Source of the DNA: Paenibacillus_D sp047238105
GTDB taxonomy: Bacteria > Bacillota > Bacilli > Paenibacillales > Paenibacillaceae
Direction of reading: 5' to 3'
Assembly (NCBI RefSeq): GCF_047238105.1
Contig: NZ_JBDFMD010000001.1
Coordinates: 992,001 to 1,056,000, forward strand
DNA: 64,000 bases
Under the pieces are notes generated by a model. That model did not search any database, had not been told where the DNA came from, and saw only the letters and a list, made by a program, of their open reading frames with translations. The first letter of the stretch is position 1. Each line of letters starts with the position of its first letter. A program made the translations under genes and the position numbers. Positions 42,575 through 51,330 of this stretch are shown piece by piece.

Positions 42575-43561
42575 TTACTTCTGCGAAACGTTGCCTTCAA
42601 CATCACGGACGATCGTCATCGCGGAAGCCGGGATGTAGCCAAGCTCAACAACATCGTTCGTTTGTACTTCGTCAGAGAGCATGAAGTCCAGAAACGCTTG
42701 AACCACTTCGTTTGGCTCACCCTTTGTATACATGTGCTGGTATGCCCAGATCGGGTAAGTGCCATTGGTTACGTTCTCTTCGTTTGGTTCGATACCTTCA
42801 TAGTTCAGTGCAGTGATGGAGTCATCCAGGTATGAAAGAGCCAGGTAGCCGATGGCGCCAGGCGTTTCAGCCACGAGCTTTCTTACGTTACCGGACGATT
42901 CTTCTTGGATCTGACCTGGCAGGTCAGGGGAAGCTTCGCCCAGCGCATACGTTTCAAACGTTTTGCGCGTACCGGAGCTGGAAGGACGGTTGACGATGAC
43001 GATTTCTTGATCCACGCCGCCTACTTCCGACCAGTTGGAGACCTCGCCTTTGAAGATCTGTACCAGTTGAGCCTGAGTCAGGTCCTCTACGCCAACAGCC
43101 GGGTTGACGACGGCAGCCATAGCTACAACGGCTACTTGATGATCGACCAGTTCTTCTGCTTTTGGTGCTTCGTCGTCTACGAACTTCTCTTCAGCGAAGA
43201 TATCGGAGTTGCCGATGTCGGATTGTCCCTCGGATACTTGCGTCAGGCCGGTGCCGCTGCCGCCGGCTTGTACCAGAACGGTAACCTTGCTATATTCAGG
43301 CATGTCCATGAACTTGATGGAAGCTTGCTCTACGAGCGGTGCCATGGCCGACGAGCCGACCGCCAGGATCGAGCCTTCCAGTTCCGCAGCAGGCTCTTCC
43401 TCAGACGTATTGTTTGCACCCGTGTTCCCGCCGTTGTTCGTGCCGCCTTGTGTGTTATTCGTGCCAGGGTTTGTACCATTGTTGGTCGTGTTGGTGCCTC
43501 CGCATGCCGCCAGAGTGATTGACAGGACCAGCGTCATAATCAACAGTAAGCTCTTTTTCAT
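42575..43561 (-). CDS. pstS: phosphate-binding lipoprotein PstS
   Basis: The product has 328 residues from ATG 43561. The lipoprotein signal ends ITLAACGG, followed by an Asn/Thr/Gly-rich tether of about 45 residues. The mature protein has VGSSAMAPLV, AGGSGTGLTQVSEGQSDIGN and NRPSSSGTRKTFE, which form the phosphate-binding pocket of the family. It is the first gene of the pst operon. Confidence 0.97.
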   Translation of the reverse strand: MKKSLLLIMTLVLSITLAACGGTNTTNNGTNPGTNNTQGGTNNGGNTGANNTSEEEPAAELEGSILAVGSSAMAPLVEQASIKFMDMPEYSKVTVLVQAGGSGTGLTQVSEGQSDIGNSDIFAEEKFVDDEAPKAEELVDHQVAVVAMAAVVNPAVGVEDLTQAQLVQIFKGEVSNWSEVGGVDQEIVIVNRPSSSGTRKTFETYALGEASPDLPGQIQEESSGNVRKLVAETPGAIGYLALSYLDDSITALNYEGIEPNEENVTNGTYPIWAYQHMYTKGEPNEVVQAFLDFMLSDEVQTNDVVELGYIPASAMTIVRDVEGNVSQK

Positions 43562-43591
43562 TTCTTTGGGTTCCCCTTCCGTTTTCCACAT

Positions 43592-43750
43592 GATAATAGT
43601 TTGCTTTACAAGACAAAGTATAGAATTCCGTCATTAAATTCATATCTTCGAAATGTTAACGCAAAAACAAAATTCATTCGAATAATTGCATAATGCATGG
43701 CGCTGCCATAGAATAGTTCTATGATATTACCGATTCAGGCGGTGAATGTG
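43592..43750. promoter_or_regulatory. divergent pst / LysR promoter region
   Basis: On the minus strand TATACT at 43622-43617 can serve as the pst -10. A single TTAACA near 43655 matches the half-site of Pho boxes, but no clear tandem array is present, so PhoP control is not shown. The LysR gene starts at the other end. Confidence 0.4.
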
Positions 43751-44626
43751 ATGAACATTTTAAAATTCCGTATGCTTGTCCTCATTGAACGTTATAAAAA
43801 AGCGACGGCGGTTGCCGAGCATCTGGGGATGAAACAGCCGACGATCAGCTTTCATATGAAGAAGATGGAAGAAGAGTGGGGCATCAAGCTGTTCGAGTAC
43901 AAAGCCGGCAAGATCATCCTCACGGAGGCCGGCAGACTGGTCCATCACTATGCGCAGCGGATCGTCGCCAGCTGTGATGAAGCCGTCATGCGTGTACAGG
44001 AGATGAGCGGTCATGGCCGGGGCAGCTTGACGATCGGCTGTACCGATACGTCGCTGGGCATGCTGGCGGAGGCGCCATGGCTGACAGAAGGGGGAGCCAC
44101 GGAGGACAGTTTTTATCATATCCGCACCGGCGATCACGATCTTCTGATCGATATGCTTGGCGAAGGCCGTCTTGATCTGCTCCTGAGCGGCCAGAGCGCT
44201 CAGGAGCCAAGCCGCTATCAGAGTCTGACGCTGATGGAGATGCCGCTCGCGCTGTTTGTCTCCGACAGCCATCCGCTCGTGCACCTCGAAGGCCCGCTCG
44301 TCGGCGTCCATCTGACTGCCTATCCATATCTCATGCTGGAGGACCGTTCAGTGACAGAAACGGTCATGGTCTGGGAAGCCGAGCAAGGCATCTCCCTGCT
44401 GCCTCATCTCCGCACCGATCGCTGCGCTCTGCTCACCCAGACGATCAGGCGCGGCCGCGGCTTCGCCATCCTCCCGGCAGCCGCGATCGCCGAGGATGAA
44501 CCCGGTATGCGCAGACTGTCCTTGCCAGGACGGGCACCGCACTGGAAGCTCTACGTTCACTCGCCCAAGCAGCATTGGAATCTTCCCCTTCTCAGTCAGA
44601 CGATAGAGCGGCTGCGTCAAGGGTAA
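43751..44626 (+). CDS. LysR-family transcriptional regulator
   Basis: The product has 291 residues from ATG 43751; a longer frame adds ten residues without a good ribosome site. The N-terminal helix-turn-helix is VAEHLGMKQPTISFHMKKME, followed by the linker EWGIKLFEYKAGKIILTEAG. The effector domain (about 90-291) contains GSLTIGCTDTSLGML and ends with SQTIERLRQG. It is divergent from pstS, so it may regulate the pst operon or itself, but the effector is unknown. Confidence 0.93.
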   Translation: MNILKFRMLVLIERYKKATAVAEHLGMKQPTISFHMKKMEEEWGIKLFEYKAGKIILTEAGRLVHHYAQRIVASCDEAVMRVQEMSGHGRGSLTIGCTDTSLGMLAEAPWLTEGGATEDSFYHIRTGDHDLLIDMLGEGRLDLLLSGQSAQEPSRYQSLTLMEMPLALFVSDSHPLVHLEGPLVGVHLTAYPYLMLEDRSVTETVMVWEAEQGISLLPHLRTDRCALLTQTIRRGRGFAILPAAAIAEDEPGMRRLSLPGRAPHWKLYVHSPKQHWNLPLLSQTIERLRQG

Positions 44627-44659
44627 GCGCAGCACCCCCGCTTCTACGACGATATCAGC

Positions 44660-44688
44660 AATCGCGCCGACAGGATGCCGGCGCGATT
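44660..44688. terminator. bidirectional terminator between LysR and chemoreceptor genes
   Basis: AATCGCGCCG and CGGCGCGATT form a perfect 10-bp stem between two convergent genes. The T tail is short. Confidence 0.7.
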
Positions 44689-44710
44689 TGTGTGCACGAT
44701 ATATGTAACT

Positions 44711-45910
44711 TCATTCACTCCGCTTATTATCCGTTATCTCCGCCAGCAGCTGCTCCATCTCGCGAATAACACGGGAGGATTGCTCATGCGCTTGGATGGA
44801 CAGTCCCGTCATCTCCTTGCTGCTTTTCTGATTGTCCGCAGCGGCAATGAACAGCCTCTGGAACAGATCCGCAGCCTGATCGACGTAAGCCGCGCTCGCC
44901 TGGGATTCTGACCTTGCGCTATGCACCAGCTTGACGGTTTGCAGCACGGCATCCAAGATCGCCTGGATCATCCCGCTGATCTCTTCCGCGGATTTTTTGG
45001 TCTGGGTAGCCAGACTCCGGACTTCGTCAGCGACGACAGCGAAGCCTCGGCCGTGCTCGCCGGCGCGCGCTGCTTCGATGGTGGCATTGACCGCCAGCAG
45101 ATTGCATTGATCGGCGAGCTCCCGGATGACCCGCGAGACGCTGCCGATCTCTCCTGCACGAGCCTGCAGCTCCAGCGCCTGACTCTCCTGAGCATTGGTC
45201 TGTTCAGACAAGCTCTGGAACGCGCGCTTCACCTGATCGAGCTGCTGCTTGCCCTGCAAAGTCAGATCGACCATATGCTCGGACAGCTCGTCCCCTTGCT
45301 CTGCCGAGGTCCGCACGGCCACAACCACCTGGTTGATCTCCTGCACACGCGCTTCCGCACCTTCGATGGTCTGGGCCTGAGATTGGGTTGCCTGCCGCTG
45401 CAGCACACGCGAGATGCCCAGCAGATCGGAGACGGTCAGGATGCCTGCGATCCGGCTCTGGTCCGTTACCAGCACACAGTCATACAAGGTTTTGTCCTCT
45501 CTGGAGAGGGCTTCTTCGATCAGCTGCTGCGCCGGAGAGGCGATATCGACACAGAGCGGCCCCTCTGTCATGAGGCAGGTAATCGGCCGGTCATAATAGA
45601 GTTCCGTTCCGAAGCGGCGGCTTAGCTGCCGGAAGAAGCGATCCCGCATGACCAGGCCCGCTGGCTCCCCGTCCTCCGACGATACTGTGATGCATTCAGC
45701 ATCCGGATATTGATCGAATACCCCTGCTACTTCTCGGCAAGTATATAGTGGAGATACGATTGGACTTTGACGAACGAACCGGCGGATCACGGAGTCCGCT
45801 GTGCCCGGCATCACCTGCCGGCGATTGTTCTGCTCCACTGGCAACGGTCTTTTCTCATCTTTATCATCCCGTACAGTCGGTTCCATGGGTTTGGCGGTCA
45901 CGCTAAGCAT
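44711..45910 (-). CDS. cytoplasmic methyl-accepting chemotaxis-like protein with CBS-like sensor
   Basis: The product has 399 residues from ATG 45910 (AAAGGGGG 7 nt upstream). There is no signal peptide or membrane segment. Residues ~35-160 form a CBS-like pair (AGLVMRDRFFRQLSRRFG, LYYDRPITCLM, LYDCVLVTDQSRIAGILTVS). Residues ~170-399 are a coiled-coil signalling domain with the conserved hairpin ADQCNLLAVNATIEAARAGE and GRGFAVVADEVRSLA. It should act on CheA-type kinases or a related partner from the cytoplasm. The CBS-like part resembles that of the GGDEF protein at 36834-38333. Confidence 0.9.
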   Translation of the reverse strand: MLSVTAKPMEPTVRDDKDEKRPLPVEQNNRRQVMPGTADSVIRRFVRQSPIVSPLYTCREVAGVFDQYPDAECITVSSEDGEPAGLVMRDRFFRQLSRRFGTELYYDRPITCLMTEGPLCVDIASPAQQLIEEALSREDKTLYDCVLVTDQSRIAGILTVSDLLGISRVLQRQATQSQAQTIEGAEARVQEINQVVVAVRTSAEQGDELSEHMVDLTLQGKQQLDQVKRAFQSLSEQTNAQESQALELQARAGEIGSVSRVIRELADQCNLLAVNATIEAARAGEHGRGFAVVADEVRSLATQTKKSAEEISGMIQAILDAVLQTVKLVHSARSESQASAAYVDQAADLFQRLFIAAADNQKSSKEMTGLSIQAHEQSSRVIREMEQLLAEITDNKRSE

Positions 45911-46144
45911 GTTTTTTCCCCCTTTATCCACATTACAGTGCTCATTCACTCTTCTAACTGTAGCCGCCTCCTATTATCCCAACTGCAGATTCTTGTAAAC
46001 GAGACGTTAAATTTGGTTCGGGAGACCCATATGAATGGCGATTTTCATCTTGTTTTCAACAAGACTTCATGGTTAAATAGGTATATGATTAATAAAGATA
46101 TACACCGATTAACATTTTAATTAATCAATTGGAGGTACTTCCAC

Positions 46145-47656
46145 ATGGCAAACAAAGCTTCTATGATCGTAGACAAAGACTTCGTCATCGGCGAGATCGA
46201 CAAACGCATTTACGGCTCCTTCATCGAGCATCTCGGCCGGGCCGTATACGGCGGCATCTATGAGCCCGACCACCCTTCTGCAAATGAAGATGGCTTCCGT
46301 CAGGATGTGCTGGAGTTGATCCAGGCGCTGCAGGTGCCGATCGTCCGCTATCCTGGCGGCAACTTCGTGTCCGGCTATAACTGGGAGGATGGCGTGGGCC
46401 CCGTCCATGAGCGGAAGCGCCGACTGGAGTTGGCGTGGCGGACGATTGAACCCAATACATTCGGAACCAACGAGTTCCTGGACTGGTGCCGCAAGGCGGG
46501 CACTGAGGCGATGATGGCGGTCAACCTGGGGACTCGGGGGCCGGACGAGGCTCGGGAACTGCTCGAGTATACCAACCATCCTTCAGGCACTTACCTTAGC
46601 GATCTCCGCGCCAAGCACGGCTATAAGGATCCGCACAACATCAAGACCTGGTGTTTGGGCAATGAGATGGATGGCCCATGGCAGATCGGCCACAAAACAG
46701 CTGAGGAATACGGCCGAGTTGCTGTCGAGACTGCAAAAGTTATGAAATGGGTTGATCCGACGATCGAGCTCGTCGCCTGCGGCAGCTCCAACATCGGCAT
46801 GAAGACATTCCCCGAGTGGGAAGCCACCGTGCTTGACCACACCTATGATCATGTTGAATACATCTCGCTGCATCAGTACTACGGCAACGGCAGTCAGGAT
46901 ACGCCGACCTTCCTGGCGCGTTCGGTTCAGATGGATCAATTTATCCATACGGTCATCTCGACCAGTGATTACATCAAAGCCAAGAAGCGCAGCAAGAAAG
47001 ATATGATGCTCTCCTTCGACGAGTGGAACGTCTGGTATCACTCGCATGAGCATGACAGCAAGCTGGATCCTTGGCAGGTCGCGCCGCCGCAGCTCGAGGA
47101 TGTGTACAACCACGAGGATGCGCTGCTCGTCGGCTGCATGATCATCAGCCTGCTGAAGCGTGCCGACCGGGTCAAGATGGCCTGCATGGCCCAGCTCGTC
47201 AACGTCATCGCGCCGATTATGACAGCAAACGGCGGCGGAGCCTGGAAGCAGACGATCTACTATCCTTACCTGCATGCATCCGTGTACGGCCGCGGCAAAG
47301 CGCTGGTTCCGCTGATTCATTCGCCAAAGTACGATACCAAGGAAATCACCGATGTTCCTTATCTGGAAGCCATCGCTGTGCATAATGAAGATAAGCAGGA
47401 GATCACGATCTTCGCGGTGAACCGTCATCTCGAAGAATCACTGCCGCTCAGCGTCGATCTGCGGAGCTTCGGCGCCTGCACACTGATCGAACATATCGTC
47501 CTTGAGCATGACGATCTGAAGGCGGTCAATACCGAACAGCAGCCGGATCATGTCAAACCGCATAACCGCGGCACAGCTGCTGTCGAAGAGGGCAGTGTGA
47601 CCGCTTCGCTCGGCAAAGCTTCGTGGAATGTGATCCGCCTGAAGCTGAAGGCCTAA
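46145..47656 (+). CDS. abfA: alpha-L-arabinofuranosidase, GH51
   Basis: The product has 503 residues; GGAGG lies 9 nt before the ATG. It is a GH51 retaining enzyme with the acid/base Glu174 in WCLGNEMDGPW and nucleophile Glu293 in LSFDEWNVWYHS. VRYPGGNFVSGYNWEDGVGP is the family's active-site strand. The C-terminal ~130 residues form the beta-sandwich. There is no signal peptide, so it acts in the cytoplasm on imported arabino-oligosaccharides, releasing L-arabinose. It stands alone with its own terminator; no ara genes are adjacent. Confidence 0.97.
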   Translation: MANKASMIVDKDFVIGEIDKRIYGSFIEHLGRAVYGGIYEPDHPSANEDGFRQDVLELIQALQVPIVRYPGGNFVSGYNWEDGVGPVHERKRRLELAWRTIEPNTFGTNEFLDWCRKAGTEAMMAVNLGTRGPDEARELLEYTNHPSGTYLSDLRAKHGYKDPHNIKTWCLGNEMDGPWQIGHKTAEEYGRVAVETAKVMKWVDPTIELVACGSSNIGMKTFPEWEATVLDHTYDHVEYISLHQYYGNGSQDTPTFLARSVQMDQFIHTVISTSDYIKAKKRSKKDMMLSFDEWNVWYHSHEHDSKLDPWQVAPPQLEDVYNHEDALLVGCMIISLLKRADRVKMACMAQLVNVIAPIMTANGGGAWKQTIYYPYLHASVYGRGKALVPLIHSPKYDTKEITDVPYLEAIAVHNEDKQEITIFAVNRHLEESLPLSVDLRSFGACTLIEHIVLEHDDLKAVNTEQQPDHVKPHNRGTAAVEEGSVTASLGKASWNVIRLKLKA

Positions 47657-47679
47657 CTCATTTTTTTACATCTAACAAC

Positions 47680-47725
47680 AAAACCCGCCTTTGTATCCTG
47701 TAAGGATAACGAAGACGGGTTTTTT
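47680..47725 (+). terminator. terminator of the GH51 gene
   Basis: AAAACCCG pairs with CGGGTTTTTT around a loop with additional internal pairing. A long A run follows, so it may also serve the convergent gene. Confidence 0.85.
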
Positions 47726-47739
47726 AAAAAAAACAAGAA

Positions 47740-48654
47740 TCATATCGTGAGGACGATCTTGCCGCGGCCGCGTCGTGTCTCGATCAGCCGGTGCGCATCT
47801 GCCGCCTGCTCCAGAGGGAACGTCTGCCGGATCAGGATACGCAGCTTGCCCCGGCTGTGCAGACCGACAAGCTCAGCGAGTCGTGCGGCGGAGCGCTGGC
47901 TGCGGACAATCCGCAGTCCCAGCTCCTGAGCCAGGTCATACGCGACAAAGGTGCAGATCCTGTCCCTGTCGCTTACCAGCTCCACCGAAGCCCGTACCGC
48001 TTCTTCGCCAGCCGTATCAAAAGCCGCATCGACGCCTTCGGGGGCAAGTGCCTGGACCCGCCCGACGAGCCCCTCGCCGTAAGTAACCGGGGTCGCCCCT
48101 AGCGATCGAAGATAGTCATGATTGTACTCGCTCGCTGTGCCGATGATCTTCTTTGCCCCCCACTCCTTGGCGAGTTGAACCGCAAAGGAGCCGAGTGTCC
48201 CGGCAGCTCCATGGATAAGCACCGTGTCGCCAGGCCCAACTCCGATGGCCTGCATCGCGATATAAGCGCCCTGACCGTTGCCAGTCAAGCCCCCTGCTTC
48301 TTCCCAAGACAGGGTTGGCGGCTTGCTTACGATCTGATCTGCCCCGACGACGACATATTCGGCATAGCAGCCCAGGACTGCAAATCCCAGCACCTCGTCG
48401 CCAGCCGCAAAGCCGCTCACGCCGTCTCCCACCTGATCGATGACGCCCGCGAACTCATTACCCGGAATTTGCGGCAGCGATACCGTCACACCAGGGGGAC
48501 TCCAGCCGCTGCGGATCCCGCAATCGTAATGCTGTACACCCGCCACCTTTACCTTGACTCTGACTTGCCCTGGTCCAGCTTGTGGTTCCGCGAATGACAG
48601 AACCTCCATCACCTCGGGACCGCCAAACGTTCGGAAGGCCGCTGCTCTCATCAT
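47740..48654 (-). CDS. zinc-type MDR-superfamily NADPH:quinone oxidoreductase
   Basis: The product has 304 residues from ATG 48654, overlapping the upstream FMN-reductase stop (ATGA). It has the quinone reductase layout: N-terminal GROES-like domain (MRAAAFRTFGGPEVMEV; IPGNEFAGVIDQVGDGV) and a nucleotide-binding motif VLIHGAAGTLGSFAVQLAK. Catalytic zinc cysteines are absent despite the broad zinc-type naming of the family. It probably reduces quinones or other carbonyl electrophiles with NADPH, and is expressed with the FMN reductase. Confidence 0.92.
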   Translation of the reverse strand: MMRAAAFRTFGGPEVMEVLSFAEPQAGPGQVRVKVKVAGVQHYDCGIRSGWSPPGVTVSLPQIPGNEFAGVIDQVGDGVSGFAAGDEVLGFAVLGCYAEYVVVGADQIVSKPPTLSWEEAGGLTGNGQGAYIAMQAIGVGPGDTVLIHGAAGTLGSFAVQLAKEWGAKKIIGTASEYNHDYLRSLGATPVTYGEGLVGRVQALAPEGVDAAFDTAGEEAVRASVELVSDRDRICTFVAYDLAQELGLRIVRSQRSAARLAELVGLHSRGKLRILIRQTFPLEQAADAHRLIETRRGRGKIVLTI

Positions 48655-49220
48655 GCAGTCTCCCCTTTCCGGTCCACGCTTCGCAATCCTTGCAAAGCCC
48701 CGCTCCATGCCGCGACTTCATCCAGCATCGCATGAACTTTGGCTACCTGCAGATCGGCCGGTTTGAAGACCGTGTAGTTCTCGAAGTCCGTAAAGATGGA
48801 CAGTGTGGGATGAGCCTTCACATCCGCCACCAGCAGCTCGCCGAGGATCCCTCGCAGATGCTCGGCAGCTCGCGCTCCGCCAGTCGATCCATAGCTGACG
48901 ATTCCGGCAGCCTTGTTGTTCCATTCCCCCCGTGCCGAATCGAGCGCATTCTTCAAGACACCGGTGATGCTGTGATTGTACTCCGCGACGATGAATACGA
49001 ACCCGTCCAAACTTGCAAGCTTGGCAGCCCAAGCGGCCACCGCAGCTTCCCTGCCTGTGCCTTCGCCGAAGAACGGCAGCTCATAGTCGGCAAGATCCAC
49101 CACTTCATAATCGCCATCGCCCCGCTGATCCGCCAGTTGCTTCACCCATGCTCCAACCTGGGGACTGACGCGGCCCGCCCGTGTACTTCCTAATATAATG
49201 CCAATTTTCAACGAGCTCAT
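48651..49220 (-). CDS. NAD(P)H-dependent FMN reductase
   Basis: The product has 189 residues with a flavodoxin-like fold. The FMN phosphate loop is GSTRAGRVSP near the N-terminus and the second flavin motif is VAEYNHSITGVLKNALD, as in YhdA/azoreductase-type FMN reductases. It should transfer electrons from NAD(P)H to FMN, quinones or azo dyes. It is the first gene of a two-gene operon with the quinone reductase and is divergent from a LysR regulator. Confidence 0.94.
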   Translation of the reverse strand: MSSLKIGIILGSTRAGRVSPQVGAWVKQLADQRGDGDYEVVDLADYELPFFGEGTGREAAVAAWAAKLASLDGFVFIVAEYNHSITGVLKNALDSARGEWNNKAAGIVSYGSTGGARAAEHLRGILGELLVADVKAHPTLSIFTDFENYTVFKPADLQVAKVHAMLDEVAAWSGALQGLRSVDRKGETA

Positions 49221-49314
49221 TGCTGCTCCTCCATTCCTATGGTTGATTCGTTCATGACCTTATTTTATAATCGGAAGCACATAAACAAAAATATATCTTT
49301 AAACATAGGATGCA

Positions 49315-49330
49315 TATACTCAGGTATATA
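49315..49330. promoter_or_regulatory. inverted repeat in LysR / FMN-reductase region
   Basis: ATATAC-TCAG-GTATAT is a perfect 6-bp inverted repeat with the T-N11-A form used by LysR proteins. It lies just upstream of the LysR gene start. Confidence 0.45.
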
Positions 49331-49344
49331 GGGAGGAGAGGAAA

Positions 49345-50268
49345 ATGGAACTGCTGCAGTTGCGTTACTTCCGCACCGTGGCCCGGTTGGAGCATATGAC
49401 TAAGGCGGCCCAGGAGCTGCACATTGCACAGCCGGCACTGAGTAAAACGATCTCCCGTCTGGAAGAGGATGTTGGCGTACCGCTTTTCGACCGGCAAGGC
49501 GGGCGCATCAAGCTCAATTCGTTCGGCTGGGCATTTCTGGGAAAAGTAGAGCAAGCACTTCTCTTGCTGGAGGAAGGAAAAAAAGAAGCGGCCGAGCTCG
49601 CTGGACTTGAGAAGGGCAGCATCCATCTGGCCACGTCGACGATGGAGCGGCTAGCGGATGCATTAAGCGAATTTATCGCCCAGCATCCGGATGTCAACTT
49701 CCGCATTACCCAGACTTCGATGGAAGAAATGACTGCGCTCGTAGTGAGCGGTGACGTGGATCTATGCTTCACAGCACTGCCGATTGAGCATCAGGAGTTG
49801 AGCAGCGTGAGCGTTCTGGATGAAGAGGTCTTCCTGGGCGTCCCCCCCGGACATCGGTTGGCTGGGCGAGATATTGTTCGTCTGAGCGAACTGGCTGAGG
49901 AGCCGTTTATCGGGTACAAGGAAGGCTTCCCGTTCCAGGTGATGAACGACCGACTGCTGCGGGAAGCGGGCATCGCGCCGAACTTCGTCTGCCGTGTCGA
50001 CGAGCCGGCTGCCATTGCAAGTCTAGTTCGTGCGGGACTTGGGGTCGCCTTGGTAGGCGCTTGCGGTGGTCCGGACGCGAAGCTGCGACTGCTGCCGATT
50101 GAGCACCCCGTCTGCCGGCGTCATTTCCGGCTCGTCTGGCACGACAAGCGATATCTGTCCCTGGCTGCGCGGGCCTTTCGGGACTTTCTCGCTTCCTATT
50201 TTACCTCGTCCCGGGCGGTCAAGAGCCCCCACCGAGAGACGGCTCACCCTACTCGCATAAAGACGTGA
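49345..50268 (+). CDS. LysR-family transcriptional regulator
   Basis: The product has 307 residues; GGAGAGGAAA precedes the ATG. The helix-turn-helix is MTKAAQELHIAQPALSKTIS, then RLEEDVGVPLFDRQGGRIKL. The effector-binding half shows GSIHLATSTMERLADAL and GVPPGHRLAGRDI, placing it in the CynR/CidR-like LysR group. It is divergent from the FMN-reductase/quinone-reductase operon and most likely controls it. Confidence 0.95.
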   Translation: MELLQLRYFRTVARLEHMTKAAQELHIAQPALSKTISRLEEDVGVPLFDRQGGRIKLNSFGWAFLGKVEQALLLLEEGKKEAAELAGLEKGSIHLATSTMERLADALSEFIAQHPDVNFRITQTSMEEMTALVVSGDVDLCFTALPIEHQELSSVSVLDEEVFLGVPPGHRLAGRDIVRLSELAEEPFIGYKEGFPFQVMNDRLLREAGIAPNFVCRVDEPAAIASLVRAGLGVALVGACGGPDAKLRLLPIEHPVCRRHFRLVWHDKRYLSLAARAFRDFLASYFTSSRAVKSPHRETAHPTRIKT

Positions 50269-50356
50269 TGCTTTGCTGAATAACCTGGGGAAGAACCAGC
50301 AATGTTGGTTTGTATGAACTTGGAAGGACCATGCTCCGCACGGGCGTCGTGGCGGG

Positions 50357-50438
50357 GCTGTAGGTACCGTTTTGGAGCTTAGAGCGATCAAACGACGCTC
50401 GGAGCGGCGCTGTAGGTACCGTTTTGGAGCTTAGAGCG
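50357..50438 (+). repeat. two identical 30-bp direct repeats
   Basis: 50357-50386 and 50409-50438 are identical (start GCTGTAGGTACCGTTTTGG, end AGCTTAGAGCG), separated by 22 bp. They lie in the 348-bp gap 50269-50616, which also holds a loose hairpin at about 50463-50503 and no gene. Only two units and no cas genes are present, so this is not a CRISPR array. Confidence 0.8.
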
Positions 50439-50562
50439 CCCCGTTACTTTATCGTTCCAAGGTGAAACGGCTATCGCCGTCCTCTGGCGGCGTCGCTAGT
50501 TTCATTCCGGAGAGTTACAACCAAAGTAGATGTGGGAGTCATATACTTCTTCTTGAATTTAC

Positions 50563-50600
50563 AAAAAAACGGATGCAGGCTCGATTAGCCTGCATCCGTT
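50563..50600 (-). terminator. terminator of the fucose operon
   Basis: AACGGATGCAGGCT and AGCCTGCATCCGTT form a 14-bp perfect stem, followed on the minus strand by T7. It lies 17 bp past the aldolase stop. Confidence 0.95.
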
Positions 50601-50616
50601 CATTTTAACCAATCTA

Positions 50617-51276
50617 TTATTTCATCTGCTGGAGCAGCTGCACGCGGTACGCTTCGCTCTCCAGCGCCTGGATTTCTTTGTATTCGGCCTCGGTAAGAAC
50701 ACGCGGCGGCTTGACTGCGCTGGCGAGCATATAGATTTTGGCGCTGTCCTCGACCACTTGCGTCCGATAATAGGCTTCGCGCAGGTTTTTGCCCGTGGTG
50801 ACAAGCCCGTGGTTGCACAGCAGGATCGAGTTGTGATCGACTGCCTTCTCCGCTACCAGATTGGCCAGCACGTCCGTGGTAGGCACCACATAAGGGACGA
50901 AGGCGATATCGCCCACAAGCGCCGCCTGGTCGGGGAAGAGCATCGGCAGCTCGTTGCTGATCGTCGTAAGCGCGATGGAGTATACCGGATGCGTATGGAC
51001 GATCGCCTGGATCGCCTCGTTTACCCGGTAGCAGAACAGATGCATCAGCACTTCGGATGAAGGCCGTACCGATCCTGCCGCCACTTCGCCGCTCGGGATA
51101 TGCACCTTGACCCACTGCTCCGGCTCGATATCCTCCAGGGCAAAGCCGCTTGGCGAGAGATACATATCCTCCTCCCATCTGGCGCTGATATTGCCTCCCG
51201 GTCCGACGACCAATCCTTTGTCTACCGTCTTGCGTGCGTATAACGTTAATTCTTCTCTGATGCTAGCCTCTGACAT
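50617..51276 (-). CDS. class II aldolase, L-fuculose-1-phosphate type
   Basis: The product has 219 residues from ATG 51276 (GGGAG upstream). It is a zinc-dependent class II aldolase/adducin fold: GPGGNISARW (phosphate loop), SPSGF, SVRPSSEVLMH (catalytic Glu), IVHTHPVYSIAL and LLCNHGLVTTG (zinc His). Placed behind an L-fucose isomerase and a ketose kinase, it most likely splits L-fuculose-1-phosphate into dihydroxyacetone phosphate and L-lactaldehyde. Relatives acting on rhamnulose- or ribulose-phosphate cannot be excluded by sequence alone. Confidence 0.88.
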   Translation of the reverse strand: MSEASIREELTLYARKTVDKGLVVGPGGNISARWEEDMYLSPSGFALEDIEPEQWVKVHIPSGEVAAGSVRPSSEVLMHLFCYRVNEAIQAIVHTHPVYSIALTTISNELPMLFPDQAALVGDIAFVPYVVPTTDVLANLVAEKAVDHNSILLCNHGLVTTGKNLREAYYRTQVVEDSAKIYMLASAVKPPRVLTEAEYKEIQALESEAYRVQLLQQMK

Positions 51277-51330
51277 GAGGGTCGCTCCCTTCCTTGATTG
51301 CTGATTCATCCTACAACAGACCATGATCGC

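Noticed and set aside
43592..43720. PhoP-binding Pho box array at pstS
   Set aside because: Only one TTAACA half-site was found; no second copy at the expected spacing.
50357..50438. CRISPR array
   Set aside because: Only two repeats with a 22-bp spacer, no third unit, no leader and no cas genes.
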